Made by a program: the position numbers and the translations under genes. From NCBI RefSeq assembly GCF_907164555.1, contig NZ_CAJQZC010000002.1, positions 372,001-436,000 of the forward strand: a DNA stretch of 64,000 nt. The letters are read 5' to 3'. Of the stretch, positions 37,430 to 46,676 are shown piece after piece. Numbering within the stretch: position 1 is the first letter of the stretch; each line of letters opens with the position of its first letter. This DNA is from Paraburkholderia saeva (GTDB taxonomy: Bacteria > Pseudomonadota > Gammaproteobacteria > Burkholderiales > Burkholderiaceae). The notes under the pieces are model-generated. The model had not been told where the DNA came from, made no database searches, and worked only from the letters and a program-made list of their open reading frames with translations.

Positions 37430-38086
37430 GTGAGCGCCCGTTACCCCAATCCCACCGAAGACGACGCCGCGCCCTGTCCGGACTATCCGCCGGCGCTCGG
37501 CGAATCGCGGTTGCTGACGGAGACGGAACTCGCGGCTTCGCTGGACAACGCGCTACGCAAGTGGGACCGCAAAAGCGACCTGTGGCTTTTCGGTTACGGC
37601 TCACTGATCTGGAATCCCGGCCTGCCGACCATCGAGGCCACGCGCTCGAAGGTGCACGGCTATCACCGCGGGCTGTATCTGTGGTCGCGCGTGAATCGCG
37701 GCACGCCGGAGCAGCCGGGCCTCGTTCTCGCGCTCGATCGCGGCGGTTCATGCACCGGCATCGCCTTCCGGCTTGCCGGCGAAGGCGCGATGCCGCATCT
37801 CGAAGCGCTCTGGCGACGCGAAATGCCGATGGGCTCCTATCGGCCGGCATGGCTGCCGTGTGTGCTCGCCGACGGCCGCCGCGTCGCGGCGCTCGCCTTC
37901 GTCATGCGTCGCGACGTGCCGAGCTACACGGGCAAGCTGCGCGACGACACCGTCCGGACGGTGCTCGGCTGCGCGAGCGGCCGCTACGGCACGACGCTCG
38001 ATTACGTCAGCCGCACCGTCGCGGCGCTGCGCGAAAGCGGCATGCCCGATCGCGCGCTCGAAGCCCTGCTCGCCCGCTGCCGGTAA
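37430..38086 (+). CDS. ChaC-like gamma-glutamylcyclotransferase
   Basis: Glutathione-degrading gamma-glutamylcyclotransferase family protein of 218 aa. Seen are the sugar-like binding loop LFGYGSLIWNPGLP, VHGYHRGLYLWSRVNRGTPEQPG (cut in two motifs: GYHRGLYLWS and GTPEQPG), LEALWRREM with the likely catalytic Glu and the SYTGKL segment. The GTG start 37430 is 13 bases after the ybeY stop, so it shares the operon. This gene is not in the E. coli operon and sits between ybeY and corC here. Confidence 0.88.
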   Translation: MSARYPNPTEDDAAPCPDYPPALGESRLLTETELAASLDNALRKWDRKSDLWLFGYGSLIWNPGLPTIEATRSKVHGYHRGLYLWSRVNRGTPEQPGLVLALDRGGSCTGIAFRLAGEGAMPHLEALWRREMPMGSYRPAWLPCVLADGRRVAALAFVMRRDVPSYTGKLRDDTVRTVLGCASGRYGTTLDYVSRTVAALRESGMPDRALEALLARCR

Positions 38087-38344
38087 TCCTCGGCCGGTTT
38101 CCCCGCGGCCACCCCGTGCCGGCCGGCGAAACACCAAACCGCCCGCATTTTTGGCAAAAAGTCCTGTCGCGCGGTTTCTGCGCCAGGATCGAATCCCGCC
38201 TCGCACGCCCTCCGCTACCGGCTTTGGGCGCATGAGCCGTGGCCTGACCATCCGCCCAGGTGCGGCCGGACACGGAGCCGCCATGTGCGTGGTGTATCCT
38301 TAATGCTCTGCCATCACGCGCCCAGCCTTGCCGGGCGCACCATC

Positions 38345-39238
38345 ATGAACGACACGTATCCCAGTCGACGCCATACCGACAAACCGCCAGAAAAGCGCTC
38401 ACTCCTTGAGCGACTGACCGACTTCATCTCGCCCGAGCCCGACACCCGCGGCGAACTCCTCGAAATCCTGCAGGACGCGCACGAACGCAATCTGATCGAC
38501 GCCGATTCGCTGTCGATGATCGAAGGCGTGTTCCAGGTTTCCGAACTCAGCGCCCGCGACATCATGATCCCGCGCGCCCAGATGGACGCGGTCAACATCG
38601 CGGATACCCCTGAAGAATTCATGCCGTACGTGCTGGAAAAAGCGCACTCGCGCTACCCGGTGTACGACGGCAACCGCGACAACATCATCGGCGTGCTGCT
38701 CGCGAAAGACCTGCTGCGCTACTACGCGGAAGAAGAGTTCGACGTGCGCGGCATGCTGCGCCCGGCCGTGTTCATTCCGGAATCGAAGCGCCTGAACGTG
38801 CTGCTGCATGACTTCCGCGTGAACCGCAATCACATCGCGATCGTCGTCGACGAATACGGTGGTGTCGCGGGTCTCATCACGATCGAAGACGTGCTGGAAC
38901 AGATCGTCGGCGACATCGAAGACGAATACGATTTCGACGAAGAAAGCGGCAATATCATCGCGTCGCCCGACGGACGCTTCCGCGTGCGTGCGCTGACCGG
39001 CATCGAGCAGTTCAACGAAGCGTTCAACACGCACTATTCCGACGAAGAAGTCGACACGATCGGTGGCCTCGTCACGCATCACTTCGGGCGGGTGCCGCAT
39101 CGTGGCGAGAAGGTTCGTCTGGACGATCTGATCTTCGAGATCCTGCGCGGCGATGCGCGGCAGATTCACATGCTGCTGGTGCGCCGTGACCCGATGGCCG
39201 GACAGCGCGAGCGCGACGCGCAGCACGTCCAGACCTGA
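38345..39238 (+). CDS. ybeX: CorC/HlyC-family CBS-domain protein (YbeX)
   Basis: Cytoplasmic protein of 297 aa with two CBS repeats (about 70-190: VSELSARDIMIPRAQMDAV, RYPVYDGNRDNIIGVLLAKD, shortened) and a CorC_HlyC C-terminal domain (DEYGGVAGLITIEDVLEQIVGDIEDEYD, key words VDEYGGVAGLITIEDVLEQI). It is linked to magnesium/cobalt tolerance and ribosome biology. ATG 38345 at MNDTYPSRRH is preferred to an in-frame ATG 60 bases earlier. It precedes lnt directly, as in E. coli. Confidence 0.94.
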   Translation: MNDTYPSRRHTDKPPEKRSLLERLTDFISPEPDTRGELLEILQDAHERNLIDADSLSMIEGVFQVSELSARDIMIPRAQMDAVNIADTPEEFMPYVLEKAHSRYPVYDGNRDNIIGVLLAKDLLRYYAEEEFDVRGMLRPAVFIPESKRLNVLLHDFRVNRNHIAIVVDEYGGVAGLITIEDVLEQIVGDIEDEYDFDEESGNIIASPDGRFRVRALTGIEQFNEAFNTHYSDEEVDTIGGLVTHHFGRVPHRGEKVRLDDLIFEILRGDARQIHMLLVRRDPMAGQRERDAQHVQT

Positions 39239-39293
39239 TTTTCGCTGACGCTTCGCTCATCTTTCTTTCACCTTTCCCGCCGACCGCGTAACG

Positions 39294-40985
39294 ATGGCCG
39301 ACCCGATCTCTTCCCGTCTGCGCCGTGGCGTGACGTCCACCGCCGCAGAAGCGGGCGGCCGCGCGCTGCCGCGCTGGCATTACCTGGTTGCGCTGGTTGC
39401 CGGCGCGGCGAATACCCTCTCCTTCGCACCCACGCCGCATGGCGGCTGGCTCGAACTCGCGCTCTTCGTGTTCCTGTTCGCCTGGCTCACGCGCACGACG
39501 GGCTGGAAAAGCGCGGCGTTGACGGGCGGCGCGTTCGGCTTCGGCAATTACGTCACTGGTGTGTGGTGGCTGTACGTCAGCATGCATGACTACGGTGGCA
39601 TGGCCGCGCCGCTCGCTGGCGCGGCGCTGGTGCTGTTCTCGTTGTATCTCGCGCTGTATCCGGCGCTGGCTGCGGGCGTCTGGTCGTTTTGCGCCGGGCA
39701 CGCACGTAATGGCCGGCTCAGCGACAAACCGTTCTCGCCGACATGGCACGGCGCGTTCGCGTTCGCGGGCGCGTGGGCAATCGGTGAATGGGCGCGCGGA
39801 ACCGTATTCACGGGCTTTCCGTGGCTCGCGAGCGGCTATCCGCAGGTCGACGGCCCGCTCGCCGGCTTCGCGCCCGTGGCGGGCGTGTACGGCGTCGGCT
39901 GGATGCTGGCGCTGGTGGCCGCGTTGATCGTGCAGGCGGGAGCGCGTTCGCGCGAGCCGGTTGCGGCAGTTGACACCAACCGCCCGCGCAAGAGGCGCAT
40001 CGGGCGCGTGCTTACGCCTGCGATCGTCGCTATCGCGCTGCTCGCGGCGGGCATGCTGCTGCCGCTGGTGCAATGGACGGTGCCGTCCGGCGCACCGCTT
40101 TCGGTGCGCCTGCTGCAGGGCAACGTCAAGCAGGAAATGAAGTTCGAGGAATCCGGCGTCATGGCCGCTATCAACGAATTCCAGCAGATGATCACCGCGA
40201 AACCCGCCGATCTGATCATCACGCCGGAAACGGCGATTCCCGTGCTCGCGCAGCAGGTTCCGCAGCCGTTCGCAACCGCCGTGCGCCGGTTCGCCGACAC
40301 GACGAACTCGTCGATCGTGTTCGGCGCGGTGGGCGGAACGGTCACGCCCGAAGGCCGGATCGTCGACTACACGAACAGTCTCTTCGGCATCACGCCCGGC
40401 TCGCCGGACGTCTATCGATACGACAAGCATCATCTCGTGCCGTTCGGCGAATTCGTGCCATGGGGCTTTCGCTGGTTCGTGAACCTGATGAACATTCCGC
40501 TCGGCGACTTCGCTCGCGGCGATCCGGTGCAAAAGCCGTTCATGGTTCACAACCAGCCGGTTGCGGTCGATATCTGCTACGAGGACATCTTCGGCGAAGA
40601 GATCGCGCGCACCGTGCGCGAGAGCGACACGTCGCCAGGCGTGCTCGTCAACTCGACGAATCTCGCATGGTTCGGCGACACGATCGCGCTCGACCAGCAT
40701 CTGCAGATTGCACGGATGCGTTCGCTTGAAACCGGCCGCCCGATGCTGCGCGCGACGAACACGGGCACCACGGCGGCGATCGATGCGCAGGGTAAGGTGA
40801 TCGCGCGTCTGCCGGTCTACACGCAAGGTTCGCTCGACGCGACCATTCAGGGCACAGCGGGCGAAACGCCATACGTGACGAGCGGCAACAACACGGTGCT
40901 GGCGGTTTCGCTGTTGCTGCTCGCGGTGGGGTTTGCGTTTGGGCCGGGGCGGGAGAGGCGCGATAATGAGAAGCGGGATGAATGA
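39294..40985 (+). CDS. lnt: Apolipoprotein N-acyltransferase
   Basis: Inner-membrane enzyme of 563 aa that adds the third acyl chain to the N-terminal cysteine of lipoproteins. Eight hydrophobic helices in the N-terminal part, then a periplasmic nitrilase-like domain with the catalytic Glu in LIITPETAIPVL, a Lys in DKHHLVPFGEF region, and Cys in VAVDICYEDIFGEE. Length is a little more than usual due to an N-terminal extension and the C-terminal helix. It closes the operon from miaB; no terminator hairpin is clear behind it. Confidence 0.96.
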   Translation: MADPISSRLRRGVTSTAAEAGGRALPRWHYLVALVAGAANTLSFAPTPHGGWLELALFVFLFAWLTRTTGWKSAALTGGAFGFGNYVTGVWWLYVSMHDYGGMAAPLAGAALVLFSLYLALYPALAAGVWSFCAGHARNGRLSDKPFSPTWHGAFAFAGAWAIGEWARGTVFTGFPWLASGYPQVDGPLAGFAPVAGVYGVGWMLALVAALIVQAGARSREPVAAVDTNRPRKRRIGRVLTPAIVAIALLAAGMLLPLVQWTVPSGAPLSVRLLQGNVKQEMKFEESGVMAAINEFQQMITAKPADLIITPETAIPVLAQQVPQPFATAVRRFADTTNSSIVFGAVGGTVTPEGRIVDYTNSLFGITPGSPDVYRYDKHHLVPFGEFVPWGFRWFVNLMNIPLGDFARGDPVQKPFMVHNQPVAVDICYEDIFGEEIARTVRESDTSPGVLVNSTNLAWFGDTIALDQHLQIARMRSLETGRPMLRATNTGTTAAIDAQGKVIARLPVYTQGSLDATIQGTAGETPYVTSGNNTVLAVSLLLLAVGFAFGPGRERRDNEKRDE

Positions 40986-41205
40986 AGTCTGGCGTTGGGC
41001 ATCGCAGGAGGCGGTCGCGCGCTCGTTCCGCACTTCGCTGATGGGCTCTTGAGAGCGTCAGTTGCTGGTTTCCGCGAGATCGCACGCGCATGTGCTCGAC
41101 GCCCTCGAACAGCAGCCGCTCCTCGCTACCTCGTTTGAAAGACAGAAGGGCCGATTGAGCGACCCTTCGTTCACGAAACGACGTTAGATCATTGGCGCGC
41201 GGTAA

Positions 41206-41478
41206 TTAAACGAGTTGAATCAGCTTTCCGGCCACTCTTCGCGCTCGCTCGACATCTGCCTGCAACCCCATCTGTTCTGTCTCGGCCCATAACAGATAAT
41301 CGATCACTTCCTCAACCGACTGTCTTTGCACGATGAGTGCGCAAATCCTGGTGACATAGGCATCGTATTCATCCTTCTCGGCATCCTCTCTTCCGATACC
41401 GATCGGATCCCAGTCACGAAGCAGAACCTCTTTGACTGCATCCTGCAAGGCTTGGCTATGCCGCTGTTTTCCGCTCAT
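41206..41478 (-). CDS. Putative immunity protein for the RHS toxin
   Basis: A 90-aa, strongly acidic protein (KDEYDAYVTRICALIV, SVEEVIDYLLWAETEQMG) without signal or membrane segments, so cytoplasmic. It starts 12 bases after the stop of the RHS gene and has its own AGGGG ribosome site. Size, charge, location and helical look fit the immunity proteins that follow polymorphic toxin genes. I could not name the Pfam family; the WDPIGI and EYD motifs resemble a DUF1871-type domain. The immunity role is an inference from position. Confidence 0.72.
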   Translation of the reverse strand: MSGKQRHSQALQDAVKEVLLRDWDPIGIGREDAEKDEYDAYVTRICALIVQRQSVEEVIDYLLWAETEQMGLQADVERARRVAGKLIQLV

Positions 41479-41490
41479 CGAGATGCCCCT

Positions 41491-42567
41491 CTATTGGCCC
41501 CAAACCGTTACAACCCGACCGGCAGGGTTGAGCACTACAACGGCACCAGCCCCTGTGTACCTGGTAGTCCCATTCGATCGCTCGGTAACGCTGATTGGAT
41601 TGTTCACCGCGTCGCACATAGCGCCCGGTGAAACACCTCGGTTAATAGCCCGATTCAAGCCATGCCGCGTAAATCCCGTGATTATCCCTGCCTCACCAAA
41701 GGGATCGCTGAACTGCACCGGATTGCCACCCACATAAGCATACGCATTCGTCTGCCCACTCGCGTAGCCTATGGAATCTTCACTGATGAACCTGCCAGTC
41801 TGCGGACTGTAATACCGGTTCCGATAGTAATACAGCCCTGTCCCATCATTCTCCCTTCCCGCAAATTGCTGCGTATTCACATCGGCGGCGCCAGTCAGCG
41901 TCGTCGCACCATACGGTTCATAACGGTATTGCGTCAGGATCTGCTGATCAGAGTCGGTCAACGCGATCACGTTATTGTTGCCGTCATGCAGAAAGCAGCG
42001 ATCCTGACTCGCATCATCGCCAGTTCGTCGCAACGTCTGCTCGTCGACCTCACCGTCCGGGTACGCGGAAAACAGGCGGCTCCGTTGCGCCCAGTCGCCC
42101 GACGGAATCGCAAGATTGAGTTCGTCGCCGTCCCAGAAGTAATTCATCGGGCTGCCAGCCACGTTACGCACGCGACGCCTCCCGAATGCGTCGTAGCTGA
42201 AGGCCGCTGTGACCGCCCCGCTCATCTGGCTCAACAGATTCTGCTCATTCCATTCGTAGCGATTCACGCCGTCGTTTGAAAGATTGCCATTCGGATCGTA
42301 GGTCAGCGTCTTGCCGCCCCAGCGAGTGAGCTGATTCGCGGCGTTATACCCGATATCGCTTTGCGGCTGTGGCAGAACGACTTTCGCCAGACTCCCACCG
42401 GCTTTGACACGCCGTCCTGCGTACGTAATATCGTCAGCGCGAGCAATCGACGGCATGACGAGCGCGCAAGCAAGCGCAGCGGCCCCACTTGCCCAGGTCG
42501 GGATCCTCGATCGCGCCCTGCCAAACCGGACCGAACCCCGCACCGCTTGCGAAAATGCGTCAATCAT
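41491..42567 (-). CDS. Compact Sec-exported RHS protein with C-terminal toxin domain
   Basis: A 358-aa RHS protein. The start MIDAFSQAVRGSVRFG has an AAGGAG site with correct spacing; residues 1-45 form a Sec signal peptide ending in IARA. Next follow only about five YD-type repeats (YDPNGNLSNDG, EWNEQNLLSQ, YDAFGRRRVRNV), then the RHS core YYRNRYYSPQTGRFISEDSIGY...DPFG. After the DPFG motif a 65-aa variable domain begins (FTRHGLNRAINRGVSP, GAVVVLNPAGRVVTVWG), which looks like a BECR/RelE-type RNase. Full RHS shells have many more repeats, so a large internal part is missing. Immunity gene follows. Confidence 0.85.
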   Translation of the reverse strand: MIDAFSQAVRGSVRFGRARSRIPTWASGAAALACALVMPSIARADDITYAGRRVKAGGSLAKVVLPQPQSDIGYNAANQLTRWGGKTLTYDPNGNLSNDGVNRYEWNEQNLLSQMSGAVTAAFSYDAFGRRRVRNVAGSPMNYFWDGDELNLAIPSGDWAQRSRLFSAYPDGEVDEQTLRRTGDDASQDRCFLHDGNNNVIALTDSDQQILTQYRYEPYGATTLTGAADVNTQQFAGRENDGTGLYYYRNRYYSPQTGRFISEDSIGYASGQTNAYAYVGGNPVQFSDPFGEAGIITGFTRHGLNRAINRGVSPGAMCDAVNNPISVTERSNGTTRYTGAGAVVVLNPAGRVVTVWGQ

Positions 42568-42602
42568 CGATATCTCCTTCGACATTTCATATGACTTACT
42601 GA

Positions 42603-42618
42603 ATATCTTCGAAGATAT
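42603..42618. promoter_or_regulatory. Perfect 16-base palindrome upstream of the RHS gene
   Basis: ATATCTTCGAAGATAT reads the same on both strands and lies 36 bases before the RHS start codon, in an AT-rich stretch. Likely an operator for the toxin operon. No regulator gene is adjacent, so its binder is not known. Confidence 0.6.
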
Positions 42619-42945
42619 CGAATCGCGAATCGCGCGGCTGTCCTCCCCGTCCGAGATTGCGTCGGAATACACCGACGCCGGCGAACCGCTGGCTTTCGCC
42701 GCGCCATTTGCGTACTACATAGCGCGTGCTGCCCGGGCGACACACAAGAGCGAAGCGTGTGGTTCGAGCCCACGACGTTCAAGCCGCAGCCGCTCGAACC
42801 GGATAGCGCGGCGAGCGTCCGTCACCGAAAAGGACGCACCCCGCCCCCTTTCCGTTAAAATCTACGATTTGGCACTTTGCTCCACGGCCACCCTCCTGCG
42901 CGCCCTGGCGCCCGCGGCGTGGCCCTTATGCCTGAAAGGCACTTC
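42619..42945. other. Divergent gap between RHS and glyQ, with a glyQ promoter
   Basis: About 325 bases with no gene. A TTAAAAT -10-like hexamer at about 42855 sits 85 bases before the glyQ start. Near 42620 the direct repeat CGAATCGCGAATCGCG is seen. A GAAAGG site precedes the glyQ ATG. No T-box or riboswitch is recognised. Confidence 0.4.
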
Positions 42946-43953
42946 ATGCTCACGTTTCAGCAAATCATCCTGACGCTGCAGTCCTACTGGGACAAGCAGG
43001 GTTGCGCGCTGCTCCAGCCGATCGATATGGAAGTCGGCGCGGGCACATCCCACGTTCACACGTTTCTGCGCGCGATCGGCCCCGAGCCGTGGCGCGCGGC
43101 GTACGTCCAGCCGTCGCGCCGTCCGAAAGACGGCCGCTACGGCGAGAACCCGAACCGTCTGCAGCACTATTACCAGTATCAGGTCGTGCTGAAGCCGGCG
43201 CCGGAAAACATCCTCGACCTGTACCTCGGCTCGCTCGAAGCGCTCGGCTTCGACCTGAAGCAGAACGACGTGCGCTTCGTCGAAGACGACTGGGAAAATC
43301 CGACGCTCGGCGCATGGGGTCTCGGCTGGGAAGTCTGGCTGAACGGCATGGAAGTCACGCAGTTCACGTATTTCCAGCAGGTCGGCGGTCTCGACTGCAA
43401 GCCGGTGCTCGGAGAAATCACGTACGGGCTCGAACGTCTCGCGATGTATCTGCAGAAGGTCGAGAACGTGTACGACCTCGTCTGGACCGAATGGGAAGAG
43501 CAAGGCCCGAACGGTCCGGAAATGCGTCGCCTCACCTATGGCGACGTGTATCACCAGAATGAAGTCGAACAGTCGACGTACAACTTCGAACACGCGAACG
43601 TCGATCTGCTGTTCACGTTCTTCAACAGCTACGAAGCGGAAGCGAAGCGCATGATCGACGCGCAGATCGCGCTACCCGCGTATGAACTCGTGCTGAAGGC
43701 CGGTCACACCTTCAACCTGCTCGACGCGCGCGGTGCGATTTCCGTGACGGAGCGTGCGGCGTACATTGGCCGCATTCGCGCGCTGTCGCGTCTCGTTGCG
43801 CAGGCTTACTACGATTCGCGCGAGAAGCTCGGCTTCCCGATGCTCGGCAATCCGGTGCACTGCGTGCCCGGCCTCACTACCGATGCGCAGGACGCCGCGA
43901 TGCCCGCCTGGGCGCCGCCGCTCAAAGTCGAACGCAAGATCGACGCCGACTGA
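42946..43953 (+). CDS. glyQ: Glycine-tRNA ligase alpha subunit
   Basis: Class II aminoacyl-tRNA synthetase alpha chain (335 aa) that forms the alpha2beta2 glycyl-tRNA synthetase with GlyS. It carries the catalytic core with [35 protein letters not shown] (motif 2 region), [20 protein letters not shown], shortened, and [15 protein letters not shown] (motif 3). I start at [10 protein letters not shown]; further in-frame ATGs upstream exist. The GAAAGG site lies upstream. glyS starts 15 bases downstream. Confidence 0.98.
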   Translation: MLTFQQIILTLQSYWDKQGCALLQPIDMEVGAGTSHVHTFLRAIGPEPWRAAYVQPSRRPKDGRYGENPNRLQHYYQYQVVLKPAPENILDLYLGSLEALGFDLKQNDVRFVEDDWENPTLGAWGLGWEVWLNGMEVTQFTYFQQVGGLDCKPVLGEITYGLERLAMYLQKVENVYDLVWTEWEEQGPNGPEMRRLTYGDVYHQNEVEQSTYNFEHANVDLLFTFFNSYEAEAKRMIDAQIALPAYELVLKAGHTFNLLDARGAISVTERAAYIGRIRALSRLVAQAYYDSREKLGFPMLGNPVHCVPGLTTDAQDAAMPAWAPPLKVERKIDAD

Positions 43954-43968
43954 CGAGACCACGAACAC

Positions 43969-46065
43969 ATGACTCATCCCCAACACACCCTGCTCGTCGA
44001 ACTGCTGACCGAGGAACTGCCGCCGAAAGCGCTGGCGCGTCTCGGCGATGCGTTTGCTGAAGGCATTGCGCAGCGCCTCGCGGCGCGCGACCTGATCGAC
44101 GGCGAACCGTCGTTCGAACGTTACGCCACGCCGCGGCGTCTCGCGATCGTCATCCAGAACGTGCGCGACGTCGCGCCCGAAAGGCACGTGCGCGAAAAAG
44201 TGCTGCCGGTTTCCGTCGCGCTCGACAAGGACGGCCAGCCCACCCCGCCGCTCGCGAAGAAACTCGCGGCGCTCGGCTTCCCCGATTTCTCGGTGAACGA
44301 TCTGGAACGCGCGCCGGACGGCAAGGCCGATGCATTCTTCCTGCGCTACGCCGCGCCCGGTGCCACGCTCACCGAAGGCCTGCAGGCTGCGCTCGACGAA
44401 ACGCTCGCGAAGCTGCCCATCCCGAAGGTCATGACGTATCAGCGCCCGGACGGCACGAACGTACAGTTCGTGCGTCCGGCGCATCGCCTGACCGCGCTGC
44501 ATGGCGACAAGGTCGTGCCGGTGAGCGCACTCGGCGTCGATGCCGACGACACGACGCTCGGCCATCGCTTCCTGTCCGAAGGTTTCGTGCAGATCCAGCA
44601 CGCCGACGCCTACGCGGATACGCTGATGCACAAGGGCCGTGTGATCGCGAATTTCGCGGACCGCAAGGAAACGATCCGCACGCATCTGCTCGCACAGGCT
44701 GAAGGCGACCAGGTCGTGATGCCCGAAGCGCTGCTCGACGAAGTGACGTCGCTCGTCGAATGGCCGGTTGTGTACGCGTGCAGGTTCGAGGACGAATTCC
44801 TGCAGGTGCCGCAGGAATGTCTGATCCTCACGATGCAGACAAACCAGAAATACTTCGCGCTCACCGATGCTGCGGGCAAGCTGCGTTCGCGCTTCCTGAT
44901 CGTGTCGAACATCGAAACGAAGACGCCCGGCGACATCATCGAAGGCAATGAACGTGTGGTGCGTCCGCGTCTTGCCGATGCGAAGTTCTTCTTCACGCAG
45001 GACAAGAAGAAGCCGCTCGCCGATCGCGTGCCGCTGCTCGCGAACGTCGTGTATCACAACAAGCTCGGCTCGGCGCTGCAACGCGTCGAACGTGTCGAAG
45101 CGCTCGCTGGCGCGATCGCCGGCATGATGAACGCCGACGTCGCGCTTGCCACGCGTGCGGCGCGTCTCGCGAAGGCCGACCTGATCACCGACATGGTCGG
45201 CGAATTCCCGGAACTGCAGGGCACGATGGGCACGTACTACGCGCGCCACGACGGCGAGCCGGAAGAAGTCGCGCTCGCGTGCTCGGAACACTATCAGCCG
45301 CGATTCTCCGGCGATGCGCTGCCTGCAACGACCACCGGCACGATCGTCGCGCTCGCGGACAAGCTCGAAACGCTCGTCGGCATCTGGGGCATCGGCCTGC
45401 AACCGACCGGCGAGAAAGACCCGTTCGCGCTGCGCCGTCATGCGCTGGGCGTACTGCGTATCCTCGTCGAGAAGCAGTTGCCGGTCGACCTCGTCGAACT
45501 GCTACGCGCGGCGTATGCACAGTTCGCAGCGGTGCCGAACGTCGCCGATTCGACCGCGGCGATCTACGAATTCTGCATGGACCGTCTGAAGGGTCTGCTC
45601 CGTGAACGCGGCTACGCTGCAGGCGAAATCGACGCGGTGCTGGCACTGAACCCGACGCGCCTCGACGACATCGTCGCGCGCCTCGACGCCGTGCGCGAAT
45701 TCGCAGCGCTCGCCGAAGCGGCCTCGCTCGCGGCGGCGAACAAGCGGATCTCGAACATCCTGAAGAAGTCGGAAGGCGCGACGACGGGTGGCGTGCAGGT
45801 TGCGCTCTTCGTCGAGGCGGCGGAAAAAGCGTTGCACGCGCAGCTCGAGCAGGTTGCACCCAGCGTGCAGACGCAGCTCGCGGAGCGCAACTACACGGGC
45901 GCACTCACGGCGCTTGCTGCATTGCGCGAACCGGTCGATGCGTTCTTCAACGACGTCATGGTCAACGCTGAAGACCCGGCGTTGCGCGCGAACCGTCTGG
46001 CGCTCCTCAGTGCACTGCATCAGCAGATGAACTGCGTCGCCGACATTTCGCGGCTCGCCGCCTGA
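43969..46065 (+). CDS. glyS: Glycine-tRNA ligase beta subunit
   Basis: Beta chain (698 aa) of glycyl-tRNA synthetase with tRNA binding and the C-terminal DALR anticodon domain. Start [20 protein letters not shown] is the standard family N-terminus; later motifs include [19 protein letters not shown]-type [23 protein letters not shown]-like [16 protein letters not shown] and [17 protein letters not shown]. It lies directly behind glyQ and 10 bases before gmhB, one transcription unit. Confidence 0.97.
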   Translation: MTHPQHTLLVELLTEELPPKALARLGDAFAEGIAQRLAARDLIDGEPSFERYATPRRLAIVIQNVRDVAPERHVREKVLPVSVALDKDGQPTPPLAKKLAALGFPDFSVNDLERAPDGKADAFFLRYAAPGATLTEGLQAALDETLAKLPIPKVMTYQRPDGTNVQFVRPAHRLTALHGDKVVPVSALGVDADDTTLGHRFLSEGFVQIQHADAYADTLMHKGRVIANFADRKETIRTHLLAQAEGDQVVMPEALLDEVTSLVEWPVVYACRFEDEFLQVPQECLILTMQTNQKYFALTDAAGKLRSRFLIVSNIETKTPGDIIEGNERVVRPRLADAKFFFTQDKKKPLADRVPLLANVVYHNKLGSALQRVERVEALAGAIAGMMNADVALATRAARLAKADLITDMVGEFPELQGTMGTYYARHDGEPEEVALACSEHYQPRFSGDALPATTTGTIVALADKLETLVGIWGIGLQPTGEKDPFALRRHALGVLRILVEKQLPVDLVELLRAAYAQFAAVPNVADSTAAIYEFCMDRLKGLLRERGYAAGEIDAVLALNPTRLDDIVARLDAVREFAALAEAASLAAANKRISNILKKSEGATTGGVQVALFVEAAEKALHAQLEQVAPSVQTQLAERNYTGALTALAALREPVDAFFNDVMVNAEDPALRANRLALLSALHQQMNCVADISRLAA

Positions 46066-46075
46066 GCGCCGCACC

Positions 46076-46636
46076 ATGCCCACCAGCGCAAAAAAGATCG
46101 TGGTACTCGACCGGGACGGCGTGATCAACGTCGACTCGGATGCGTACATCAAATCGCCAGACGAATGGGTCGCGCTGCCGGGCGCGCTCGAAGCGATCGC
46201 GCGTCTGACCCAGGCAGGCTATCGCGTCGCGGTGGCGACGAACCAGTCTGGCATCGGCCGCGGTCTCTTCGACATGAACGCGTTGAACGCGATGCATCTG
46301 AAGATGCACAAGATGGTCGCGGCGGCCGGCGGCCGCATCGACGCCGTGTTCTTCTGCCCGCATACGGCGGAAGATCAATGCGAATGCCGCAAGCCGAAGC
46401 CCGGCATGCTGAAGATGATCACCGAGCGTTTCGAAAACGATCCGGAAGAAACGCCGTGCGTCGGCGACTCGCTGCGCGACCTGCAGGCGGCCGCGGCGCT
46501 CGGCTTTATTCCGCACCTGGTGCTAAGCGGCAAGGGCCAGAAAACGCTCGCCGCGGGCGGCCTGCCCGAAGGCACGATCGTGCATGCGGACCTGCGCGCG
46601 TTCGCGCTCGACTTCCTCTCCGAAGAACACGAGTGA
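46076..46636 (+). CDS. gmhB: D-glycero-beta-D-manno-heptose-1,7-bisphosphate 7-phosphatase
   Basis: HAD-family phosphatase of 186 aa in the LPS heptose precursor pathway. Motif I is VLDRDGVINVDSDAYIKSP, ATNQSGIGRGLFD is motif II, and the Zn-binding loop has CPHTAEDQCECRKPKPGML with three cysteines and a histidine, as in GmhB. VGDSLRDLQAAAALG is motif IV. Ten bases behind glyS, and followed by plsC. Confidence 0.95.
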   Translation: MPTSAKKIVVLDRDGVINVDSDAYIKSPDEWVALPGALEAIARLTQAGYRVAVATNQSGIGRGLFDMNALNAMHLKMHKMVAAAGGRIDAVFFCPHTAEDQCECRKPKPGMLKMITERFENDPEETPCVGDSLRDLQAAAALGFIPHLVLSGKGQKTLAAGGLPEGTIVHADLRAFALDFLSEEHE

Positions 46637-46676
46637 TGCGCCCTGCGCGCATCACTCTCATTGATTGACCACGCCG

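Noticed and set aside
39072-41033. A 653-codon open frame on the minus strand over lnt and corC
   Set aside because: Shadow of lnt and corC with Arg/His/Glu-rich composition, no ribosome site and no family motif.
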